DNA of 64,000 nucleotides from Acinetobacter sp. NIPH 2699 (GTDB taxonomy: Bacteria > Pseudomonadota > Gammaproteobacteria > Pseudomonadales > Moraxellaceae): the NCBI RefSeq assembly GCF_022549355.1, contig NZ_JAKZGL010000005.1:186001-250000 (forward strand), given 5' to 3'. The notes below the pieces were generated by a model. It did no database searches. It saw only the letters and a program-made list of their open reading frames with translations, and was not told the origin of the DNA. Each line of letters starts with the position of its first letter. The stretch's first letter is position 1. Below are positions 40,039 to 47,429 of the stretch, one piece after another. The position numbers were made by a program, and so were the translations under genes.

Positions 40039-41454
40039 ATGAAAAAAATGGTATTTACACTTTCTATAAGCCTCAGTTGCATCATGTTCTTGACCGCTTG
40101 TCACTCAACACTCAGGCCTACGATCTATGAAAACCCAGCGATTCAGAGTGCAGAGCAATATAAATATGCAGATTTGAAATGGGTTGAGATATCAACACTT
40201 TCAACCGAAAAGCAGGCATGGTGGGAAATTTACCATGACCCAATATTGTCAGGATTGGTACAGCAACTCAATCAGCAGAATCTAACCGTACAACAAGCTG
40301 AAGCACGATATCGACATGCAATTGCGTTGCTAGATGAACAAGGTGCAGCTTATTCGCCAACGTTGAATCTGGCGGCTGCTGCAAATCGTGGTGAAACCAA
40401 AAATCTTGGGACAAATCGCCAGTTTAGTAGCAATTTAACCGCCAGTTGGATACCTGATCTGTGGGGACGTGTTGCCAAAGCAGTTGAGGGGCAACAGGCT
40501 AATGTGCAGGCTTCGGCTGCGGATTTGGCTGCAATAAAGCTGAGCCAACAGTTACTAGCAGCGGATAGTTATTGGAATATTCGCTTGTACGATTCAAAAC
40601 TTGATGTGCTTAAACAGACGCAACAGAGTTATGAACGTTCAGTACGCATTTTACAACAACAGTATCAAGCTGGCCTGATTGCACGTGCCGATGTGATCCA
40701 AGCAGAAACCCAGCTTAAGCAAGTGGTGACTCAGCAACTAGAAGTACAGCGTAACCGCTATTTACAAGAAAATATCTTGGCTGTTTTACTTGGGAAAAGT
40801 GTGGCTGAGTTTAATTTGAATAAAGCTGCTTATCAATTTAATACGCCGAAGATCCCCACACAGATTCCAAGTCGTCTCTTGAGCCAACGCCCCGATGTGA
40901 TCCGTAGTGAACGGGAACTCGCTTTGACCCATGCCCAGCTTGGGTTAGCCCAAACCGCATGGTTGCCCGATATTAGCATTGGTCTGGATACTGCACTGAA
41001 TAGTCAGGTATTTAGTACGCTATTTCAATCGCCTCAGTCGGTATGGTCGATTGGTATCAAAGCCATGGGTACGATATATGATGGTGGCAAACGCAACGCA
41101 GCGCTTAAACAGGCACAAGCCAATTATGAGGAAAAACTTGCAGCCTATAAACATGCTGTTTTGACGGGTTGGAAAGAAGTCGAAGATGGATTGATTCAGG
41201 CAACGAACTTTCAATTACAGCTTGAAGAACAACAGCAGCTTTTAAAGCTTTCAATTGAAAATGAGCGTGTTGCAACCCAACGCTATAAAGCAGGTTTGGT
41301 CAGTTATCTGGAAGTGGCAACCGCACAGAATTTGCGATTAGGTGCTGAAGAGCGCTTATTGGAGCTACAACAATCTCATATCAAAAATTCTGCTCAGTTG
41401 GTGGCCGCATTGGGGGGAGGAGTTGTAGCCCATGATTTACCCACAGCGAGATAA
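40039..41454 (+). CDS. NodT-family outer-membrane efflux lipoprotein
   Basis: The 471-residue TolC-like channel subunit has a lipoprotein signal with lipobox LTAC (Cys near residue 21). It then has two OEP repeats with long alpha-helices (QQLNQQNLTVQQAEARYRH in the first, LALTHAQLGLAQTAWLPDIS and RYKAGLVSYLEVATAQNLRL in the second). It completes the tripartite efflux system with the three upstream genes. The closest functional analogy is OpmB/OprM-type channels. Confidence 0.92.
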   Translation: MKKMVFTLSISLSCIMFLTACHSTLRPTIYENPAIQSAEQYKYADLKWVEISTLSTEKQAWWEIYHDPILSGLVQQLNQQNLTVQQAEARYRHAIALLDEQGAAYSPTLNLAAAANRGETKNLGTNRQFSSNLTASWIPDLWGRVAKAVEGQQANVQASAADLAAIKLSQQLLAADSYWNIRLYDSKLDVLKQTQQSYERSVRILQQQYQAGLIARADVIQAETQLKQVVTQQLEVQRNRYLQENILAVLLGKSVAEFNLNKAAYQFNTPKIPTQIPSRLLSQRPDVIRSERELALTHAQLGLAQTAWLPDISIGLDTALNSQVFSTLFQSPQSVWSIGIKAMGTIYDGGKRNAALKQAQANYEEKLAAYKHAVLTGWKEVEDGLIQATNFQLQLEEQQQLLKLSIENERVATQRYKAGLVSYLEVATAQNLRLGAEERLLELQQSHIKNSAQLVAALGGGVVAHDLPTAR

Positions 41455-41479
41455 GATTCTGTTATTCTTTCTTGATTTT

Positions 41480-41502
41480 ATAAATGATAATTATTATCAT
41501 TT
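41480..41502. promoter_or_regulatory. Fur box upstream of the heme operon fecI gene
   Basis: A nearly perfect 21-base dyad (41482-41502) has arms AAATGATAA and TTATCATTT. The 19-mer at 41480-41498 matches the Fur consensus at 15 positions. It ends right before the first in-frame ATG of the sigma factor gene. Confidence 0.82.
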
Positions 41503-41526
41503 ATGCATATCTTGTTTTTGAGTCGA

Positions 41527-42054
41527 ATGATCGTGAACAAATCCTCTATGTTAGTTGATGAGTTATACAGAAACCATAGAGGTTGGCTACACCATTGGCT
41601 ACGAAAAAAGATAGGAAACTCTGAGCAAGCTGCTGATTTAGTTCAAGATACATTTATTAAAATCTTACAAACACGTGATGAACTGCTTGGGATCAAAGAA
41701 CCACGTGCTTATATCACTTCGATTGCAAAAAATTTACTGATTGATCAAGTCCGACGAAGAAGAATCGAGCAAGCCTATCTCGATGGTTTAAGTGAAATGG
41801 AATATATGTTAGATGCAGTTGCATCTCCAGAAGATCAAATGCAGATCATTCAAGCGATTAATCAACTATGCAAAGCTTTGGAAGCAGTATCTGAAAAAGC
41901 ACAGCAGGCTTTTATCTTACATTATCTAGAAGGGTATACACATAAGGAAACGGCTGAGAAATTAGGCGTTTCTACAAAGATGATTCAGAAATATCTCGCC
42001 AGTTGCTTAGTGCAATGCTATCAAACCCGTATGGATATGGATGTTCTTGTATAA
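41527..42054 (+). CDS. hemI: FecI-type ECF sigma factor (heme system)
   Basis: The sigma factor of about 175 residues has region 2 (HHWLRKKIGNSEQAADLVQD and AYITSIAKNLLIDQVRRRR) and region 4 (AFILHYLEGYTHKETAEKLG, VSTKMIQKYLASC). The frame begins at ATG 41503, which directly abuts the Fur dyad, so transcription probably starts downstream and ATG 41527 or 41548 is more likely. The FecR-like gene begins at the base after this stop. It should activate the heme receptor operon. The symbol is borrowed from hemO-cluster usage. Confidence 0.88.
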   Translation: MIVNKSSMLVDELYRNHRGWLHHWLRKKIGNSEQAADLVQDTFIKILQTRDELLGIKEPRAYITSIAKNLLIDQVRRRRIEQAYLDGLSEMEYMLDAVASPEDQMQIIQAINQLCKALEAVSEKAQQAFILHYLEGYTHKETAEKLGVSTKMIQKYLASCLVQCYQTRMDMDVLV

Positions 42055-43068
42055 ATGGCGACAGATAATAATCATCAGCTTGTGGAAGAAGCTGCGCAAT
42101 GGATTGTTCAGCTAAGCTCTGACGATGACGATACTCGGCACAACGCTGAGCTACAGTTTAATCAGTGGAAGAAAAATAGTCCGCAGCACCAGCAAATCGC
42201 GACAGATATTGAACGATGCATCGGATCAATTCAAAAGTTATCACATAGTAACCCGCATAAAAAAATTGCAAAATCTGCGCTTAAAGCAGGACTTGGGTCT
42301 GGAAAGGTCTATAAAAATATAAGGGCTGGTAGTGCTTTTGCGATTGTATTCATGGCATTGGGCGGGGGCGTTTTATTCTTATCAGATACCTCTGTGCACT
42401 ACATAAGCGCTGATATTCGGAGTGATTCTGCTCAATGGACAGCCCAAACATTACCAGATGGTTCCCATATCATTCTCCGTGGCAAAAGTGCAGTCAATAT
42501 TGATTTTAAAGCAAACCAAAGAATCGTTGAATTGGTACAGGGACAAGTGTATGTCGATGTTGCCAAAGACCCAAATAGGTCTTTTATTGTAAAAACATCC
42601 CATGGACAAATACAGGCTCTTGGTACAGCGTTTAGCGTTGCTTATACACCTTCTGCAACTGAGTTGAAAATGCTGCATTCCAAGGTCAAAGTGCAAGCAA
42701 CGCATCTGAAAACGAATCATCAGAACAGAGCAAGCCAAGCCATTGTGGACGCTGGGCAAGCGATGAGAATAGATCAGAATGGTTTAGAACGGCTTTCAAC
42801 GCTTAATATTTATAATGAACAACAAAAATGGACCAAGCACCAACTCATGGTCGAAAATTTGCCACTCAATCAGGTATTGAAAGAATTGGATCAGAATTAT
42901 AAAGGAAAAATTATTTTTAATGATTCAGCACTACGTGATATCCAAGTCAATGCGGTATTGCCACTTGATCAAACACAAGATGCACTAAAACTACTTGCAA
43001 GTGCATTTCCAAAGCTAAAGATATATCAAATTACGCCCTATCTTGTGATTGTGACTTCAAAGAAATAA
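42055..43068 (+). CDS. hemR: FecR-family anti-sigma regulator (heme system)
   Basis: The 337-residue protein has a cytoplasmic N-terminus (AAQWIVQLSSDDDD, then LQFNQWKKNSPQHQQIATDI), one membrane helix (AFAIVFMALGGGVLFLS, near residue 95), and a periplasmic FecR domain (AQTLPDGSHIILRGKSAV, VYVDVAKDPNRSFIVKTSHG, IQALGTAFSV). It would relay occupancy of the STN-containing receptor to the sigma factor encoded immediately upstream. The acidic run DDDDT near residue 25 is unusual. Start and upstream stop are directly adjacent. The symbol is tentative. Confidence 0.87.
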   Translation: MATDNNHQLVEEAAQWIVQLSSDDDDTRHNAELQFNQWKKNSPQHQQIATDIERCIGSIQKLSHSNPHKKIAKSALKAGLGSGKVYKNIRAGSAFAIVFMALGGGVLFLSDTSVHYISADIRSDSAQWTAQTLPDGSHIILRGKSAVNIDFKANQRIVELVQGQVYVDVAKDPNRSFIVKTSHGQIQALGTAFSVAYTPSATELKMLHSKVKVQATHLKTNHQNRASQAIVDAGQAMRIDQNGLERLSTLNIYNEQQKWTKHQLMVENLPLNQVLKELDQNYKGKIIFNDSALRDIQVNAVLPLDQTQDALKLLASAFPKLKIYQITPYLVIVTSKK

Positions 43069-43083
43069 AAAAATTAAAAATTT

Positions 43084-43116
43084 TGGTTCCACTTTTTCGA
43101 TTCCTGTTCGTCATAG
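43084..43116 (+). promoter_or_regulatory. Putative ECF-sigma promoter of the heme receptor
   Basis: The stretch has TGGTTCCACTTTTTCGATT then TGTTCGTC, about 80 bases before the receptor start and just after the fecR stop. It is similar to the minus-strand sequence before the siderophore receptor (30852-30885), sharing TCC, TTTTTCGAT and a TCCG/TTCG block at like spacing. Confidence 0.5.
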
Positions 43117-43195
43117 TAAATAGAAGCAATAAATTTGGATCATTTTAAGCAAGCATATTGAATGATTCTTATTTTTATTTACTGGGGTGGGTGTG

Positions 43196-46100
43196 ATGGA
43201 AAAGTTAGGACATGGTCAAAAGCAGAATCGAAATCTATTTCAGCTCTCAAAGCTCGCACTTGCGATATATAGCATGGGTATTGGTGGACTGACATTACCT
43301 TTGCAGCATGCTTATGCCGAAACGCTAACTGTTAAATCCTATAATATTTCATCAGCTACGCTTGCCAATGTTTTAAATCAATTTGCCGAGCAGTCAGGAA
43401 CTTCAATTGCAATCGATGCGCAGCAATTAAAAGGAAAAAATAGTTCAGGTCTAACAGGCAATTATTCTGTCGAGTCAGGTTTTCAGCATATTTTGATGAA
43501 CACAGCGTTTTATGCTGTGAAAGTCGGGCAGGGCTATATGTTGGCTAAGAAAACATCACAACCTGCGATGACTCAGCCTAATCGTTCTGTAATTGCGGAT
43601 ACATCTCGAGCGCCAATGGATGAGGTCTCTGTCCGTTTGACCCCGCTTGTGGTCTATGGTCAAGAAGACCGTGATACGCAAGGATATAACAAGGTTTATG
43701 ATGCAAACCATTCCTCCGTTTATGCTGGAAAAGAATATGTAGAACGTTTTAAAGGGACGAATCCAGCCGATGTATTACAAGGTATGGTGGGTGTCTACAG
43801 TGGCGATGCCCGAAATAGTGGGGCATTAGATCCAAGTGTACGAGGAGTGCAGGGCGTAGGTCGAGTGCCTTTGACCATCGATGGAACCGAACAGTCGATT
43901 GCGGTGTGGCGTGGCTACAATGGGGTGAATAACCGAAATTATATTGACCCAAACCTGATTGCTGGTATTGAAGTCATTAAAGGACCATCACTGGAACGCA
44001 ATACCACAACTTCGGTGGGCGGTGGTGTGGTGGTCAAGACTTTAGAGGCGGATGATATTGTTCGTCCGGGTAAAACCTTTGGGGCAGAGTTAAAAGTAGA
44101 AGGCTCAACCAACTCGATTGATCCATCATTACCTGATATGAGTAAAATCGGTAAGAATTATAATGACACAACACCATGGATTGATGTGAATGGTGCAAAG
44201 TATGATCCTGATATTTATAAAAAGAATAGAACCAGAAATGATAATTCTAATTTTTCAGGGGATGATTTAGCAGGGCGACTTGCACTTGCAATGAAACAGG
44301 ATAAATTTGATTTATTGGCTGTTTATGCTGTACGTGAACGTGGAAATTATTTTTCAGGTACACATGGGGCTGGCTATTATAAACGAGCGGAGCCGAGTGG
44401 TAGTCTAGATTTTATTCCTTACTTTGCACATGCCTATAAGCCTGGTGATGAAGTACCAAATACCTCAAGTCAAATGGAGTCTTGGTTATTTAAAGCAAAC
44501 TATCGACCAACTGATGACCAAGCCCTAAAGCTGACTTATCGAGACACCAAAAATAGATTCGGCGAAATCATGCCTTCAAGAATTGATTGGGGATTAACAC
44601 CCGATCTAGGTGTACCTCAATGGCCACTCAGTGATATACGCTCCAAAGCATATAGTTTGGAATACAAACTTAAGCCTGAGACCAATCAGTGGGTCGATTT
44701 CTATGCCAATATTTGGCAAACCGATACCGAAAGTCAGACCTATACGCGTGGTGGTTGGCCAACGACAATAGATTTTCGGGATAATCGAATTATTAATACC
44801 GCGGTCAGCCATTCTGATAATCGACGTCAGGGTGTCACTTTAAGTAATAAAACCCGATTCACAGACCAGCTAGATTTGACTTTAGGCGGAAGTTTCTTAA
44901 AAGAAAAACTCACTTCTGATGATATCTATGGTGAATTTGGTTCAAGCTACTCTTTATATCAGGCCTTACCGCGTGCAGGTCGACGTGAAGAAAAAACCTT
45001 TGATTTTAATTTTAATTATCGCCCATTGTCTTGGCTGAGCTTTGATGCAGGCATGCGCTATCGTTCTTATTGGGCTTTTGATGATTTCTTAAATAAAACT
45101 ATACGTGATGGTGTTGATCCTGCGTTAAATCCGTTATTTACCAAGAAAAGCAAACTTAAAGAATACAGCTTTGAATATCTGACCATGCCTGAAAGTTATG
45201 ATGCTCAGCAGCAACGTCTGCTGGATCGCTTTACACAACGGTATGCAGCGAGCAATCCTGATTGGGATGGTCAGTTAGAAACGGTACCTGCATCAGAAAC
45301 GACTTTATATAGCCTCATTTGGACACAAAAAAACACGCTCACTTGGAAGGCAGATGAAAATGGTCATTTGGCTTTGACAGATAATCTATTGGATCAGCTT
45401 AATGCCTCTGGACAGAAATATGTTGTTGTTGGTAATGGCGATCTTAGTCCTGCTGTGATTGAACAAGTTCCGATTGAATCTGTAACTAAAGTCAAAGATA
45501 GTGGCTGGGCACCTCAGTTGAGTGCATCTATTCATTTGACTGAAAATAACCGACTCTATGCACGTTATGCCGAGGAATATCGCTTACCAAGCTTATTTGA
45601 AAGTACCGTGGGCTTTTCGGCGATGATGCCATATCAAGCGATTAAACCCGAACATGCCTTTAATTATGAAGTGGGTTATGTCTATGACATGCGTGATTGG
45701 TTAAGCTCGGCAAGGAATGCTGATATTAAGTTGGCGTATTACTACAACAAAACTAAAAATGTGATTGAGCGAAATCAAAATCTGATTTTTACCAATATGG
45801 ATGAGCAAAAACTTTCAGGTCTAGAATTGCAAAGTCGTTTTGATAATGGTGCTTTCTTTACTGATCTAAGTTTGGCCTATAACCTCAAAAATGAAGTTTG
45901 TGACAGCAATAGTGCCATTAATAAAATGATTAACAGTGGCACCGTACAAACGGATCAAGGGATTCAATTCCGTGATGCATACCAACGTTGCGTCGATGAT
46001 GGTTTCCCCAATGGCTATCTGGTGACCATGTCGACTCCTGAACTCAGTGCACATGCTTTATTTGGCGCACGTTTCTTTGATGAAGCGCTTGAACTAGGCA

Positions 46101-46369
46101 CACGTGCAACCTTCTACAAAGGCTATGAAAGTCCGCTACGTAAAAATAATGACTCGGGTATCAACCAAGGCTATTACCTCAATGTTCCTCTCGCTTGGGA
46201 TGATACGTGGATTTTCGATGCCTATGCGCGCTATCAAGTCGATCCCTATAACACGGTTGAATTTGTGGGGAACAACCTTTCAAACCAATTCTATATCGAC
46301 CCTTTAACGCGGAGTGCAATGGCCGCACCTGGCCGTACCTTGAAAGTGAGCTGGACCACTAAGTTTTGA
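43196..46369 (+). CDS. hphR: TonB-dependent hemophore/heme receptor with STN domain (HphR-like)
   Basis: The 1057-residue outer-membrane receptor has a signal peptide ending near HAYA, an STN domain (about residues 45-112), a linker, a plug (GTNPADVLQGMVGVYSGDAR near residue 195), and a long barrel. Its size, plug wording (DPSVRGVQGVGRVPLTIDGT) and genes downstream match the hemophilin receptor of the A. baumannii hemO cluster. It is expected to strip heme from the secreted hemophore and import it with TonB energy. The frame opens at GTG 43187; ATG 43196 is preferred. Confidence 0.88.
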   Translation: MEKLGHGQKQNRNLFQLSKLALAIYSMGIGGLTLPLQHAYAETLTVKSYNISSATLANVLNQFAEQSGTSIAIDAQQLKGKNSSGLTGNYSVESGFQHILMNTAFYAVKVGQGYMLAKKTSQPAMTQPNRSVIADTSRAPMDEVSVRLTPLVVYGQEDRDTQGYNKVYDANHSSVYAGKEYVERFKGTNPADVLQGMVGVYSGDARNSGALDPSVRGVQGVGRVPLTIDGTEQSIAVWRGYNGVNNRNYIDPNLIAGIEVIKGPSLERNTTTSVGGGVVVKTLEADDIVRPGKTFGAELKVEGSTNSIDPSLPDMSKIGKNYNDTTPWIDVNGAKYDPDIYKKNRTRNDNSNFSGDDLAGRLALAMKQDKFDLLAVYAVRERGNYFSGTHGAGYYKRAEPSGSLDFIPYFAHAYKPGDEVPNTSSQMESWLFKANYRPTDDQALKLTYRDTKNRFGEIMPSRIDWGLTPDLGVPQWPLSDIRSKAYSLEYKLKPETNQWVDFYANIWQTDTESQTYTRGGWPTTIDFRDNRIINTAVSHSDNRRQGVTLSNKTRFTDQLDLTLGGSFLKEKLTSDDIYGEFGSSYSLYQALPRAGRREEKTFDFNFNYRPLSWLSFDAGMRYRSYWAFDDFLNKTIRDGVDPALNPLFTKKSKLKEYSFEYLTMPESYDAQQQRLLDRFTQRYAASNPDWDGQLETVPASETTLYSLIWTQKNTLTWKADENGHLALTDNLLDQLNASGQKYVVVGNGDLSPAVIEQVPIESVTKVKDSGWAPQLSASIHLTENNRLYARYAEEYRLPSLFESTVGFSAMMPYQAIKPEHAFNYEVGYVYDMRDWLSSARNADIKLAYYYNKTKNVIERNQNLIFTNMDEQKLSGLELQSRFDNGAFFTDLSLAYNLKNEVCDSNSAINKMINSGTVQTDQGIQFRDAYQRCVDDGFPNGYLVTMSTPELSAHALFGARFFDEALELGTRATFYKGYESPLRKNNDSGINQGYYLNVPLAWDDTWIFDAYARYQVDPYNTVEFVGNNLSNQFYIDPLTRSAMAAPGRTLKVSWTTKF

Positions 46370-46378
46370 CACAGAATT

Positions 46379-46408
46379 TAATTCCCACTTTTAAAGCAGC
46401 GGGAATTA
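46379..46408 (+). repeat. Stem-loop between the heme receptor and hemophore genes
   Basis: TAATTCCC and GGGAATTA pair across 14 bases shortly after the receptor stop. No T-run follows, so it may stabilise or process the mRNA rather than end it. Confidence 0.45.
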
Positions 46409-46429
46409 GATAGGCGTAAATAATAAAAT

Positions 46430-46448
46430 TGAATGATTATTATTTACA
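46430..46448. promoter_or_regulatory. Candidate Fur-like site upstream of hphA
   Basis: TTGAATGATTATTATTTAC partly fits the Fur consensus. The same beginning (ATTGAATGATT) occurs before the heme receptor at 43158. It lies about 110 bases before the hemophore start. Confidence 0.4.
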
Positions 46449-46493
46449 ATAAAATGGAGCAATCTATTGAATTGACTGCTCATATAACTAAAC

Positions 46494-46513
46494 AGATAAC
46501 GATGTCGTTATCT
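46494..46513. promoter_or_regulatory. 20-bp dyad upstream of hphA
   Basis: The nine-base arms AGATAACGA and TCGTTATCT are perfectly complementary around a two-base centre, 46 bases before the hemophore ATG. The tight centre fits a protein operator better than an RNA hairpin. The binding protein is unknown. Confidence 0.45.
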
Positions 46514-46558
46514 TCATTGAAACAATAACTTAGCTTTGGAAAAATGGAGTAACAATAA

Positions 46559-47350
46559 ATGAAAATCTCTCAACTGTTCATCGGTCTTGTTGCATGTTCT
46601 GCGGTGTTTGCTCATGCAGGTATTGATGGTGCTTCAAGTAACGAAGCAAATATCAAAATCGGTGCGGCTGCAAATGCCAGTCATCCGGGTGGCGCTGCTG
46701 CGCTATCAGTACAGGCCGCGGGAGCACCATATAACGCTTTCACAGGTTTTAGTTCCTTGAAAGGTTTGGCGCAGGCATTTGCTGCACAAGGCACAAGCAA
46801 TAGCGATGTTACTGTGGGTACCAAGACTTTTAATATCTCTCATATTCCTGTATCGGCAATGCCACCTTCACATAGTGCTTTAGGTAATTTCAATTTTGGT
46901 CAGGTGGGTACACAGGAAGTTTATTTTGGTGAATGGTGGAAGGCTGGCGATACACCAGCAAGTGCGAGCCATACGGTTTATTACGCGGGTGATAATACCA
47001 ATACAACTGTACCAACCGCAGGTACGGCAACGTATACCGTTGCAGGTATTAATGGTTCAGCAACCAATCTGTTAAGTGGTAATTTCACGGCTAACTTTGG
47101 TGCAGGTACTTTGGAAGGTTCATTAACTGGAACGGGTACAACTGTTTCAAACTTAACCTTGGATGGTGTGACATTTAACCCAGGAACTGCTGCATTTAAT
47201 GGATTCGCAACGGCAAATGGAACAGCGGGCTTAAATGATTCAGGTCTTGTTCAGGGGCATTTCTTTGGTACCAATGCTGCTGCTTTAGCGGGTATCGCGA
47301 AGTTTGACAATGTCTCTTATAACACTGCATTTGGTGGTGCGAAGAACTAA
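46559..47350 (+). CDS. hphA: Hemophilin-like secreted hemophore
   Basis: The 263-residue protein has a Sec signal peptide (cleavage after FAHA), an N-terminal region rich in Ala/Gly/Ser, and a C-terminal eight-strand beta-barrel of the TbpB-like Slam-substrate type. The barrel runs from about VYFGEWWKAG (residue 121) to GHFFGTNAAALAGIAKFDN and the ending AFGGAKN. It corresponds to HphA, the A. baumannii hemophore that captures host heme and delivers it to HphR. Several histidines (SHIPVSAMPPSH, ASHTVYY) are candidates for heme coordination. It has no lipobox, so it should be released in soluble form. Confidence 0.85.
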   Translation: MKISQLFIGLVACSAVFAHAGIDGASSNEANIKIGAAANASHPGGAAALSVQAAGAPYNAFTGFSSLKGLAQAFAAQGTSNSDVTVGTKTFNISHIPVSAMPPSHSALGNFNFGQVGTQEVYFGEWWKAGDTPASASHTVYYAGDNTNTTVPTAGTATYTVAGINGSATNLLSGNFTANFGAGTLEGSLTGTGTTVSNLTLDGVTFNPGTAAFNGFATANGTAGLNDSGLVQGHFFGTNAAALAGIAKFDNVSYNTAFGGAKN

Positions 47351-47356
47351 TTTTGG

Positions 47357-47388
47357 CAAAAGGAATCTACAGTTGTAGGTTCCTTTTG
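47357..47388 (+). terminator. Stem-loop (attenuator candidate) between hphA and hsmA
   Basis: Arms 47357-47371 and 47374-47388 are nearly fully complementary with one mismatch and a two-base centre, and TTTT lies at the end of the right arm, followed by GTTTT. It lies six bases after the hphA stop and 41 bases before the translocator start. Partial termination would yield more hemophore than translocator mRNA. Confidence 0.6.
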
Positions 47389-47429
47389 TTTTATGGCGTG
47401 ATGATTTTAATTTTTGGTTTGCGGTAGAT

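Noticed and set aside
41503..41526. First ATG of the heme sigma factor frame as the start
   Set aside because: It directly abuts the Fur dyad, leaving no room for a promoter and leader; later ATGs fit better.
46559..47350. hphA product as an autotransporter or adhesin because of its Gly/Thr/Ala richness
   Set aside because: It is short, has no autotransporter barrel or repeats, and sits beside a Slam gene and heme receptor with a TbpB-like C-terminal barrel.
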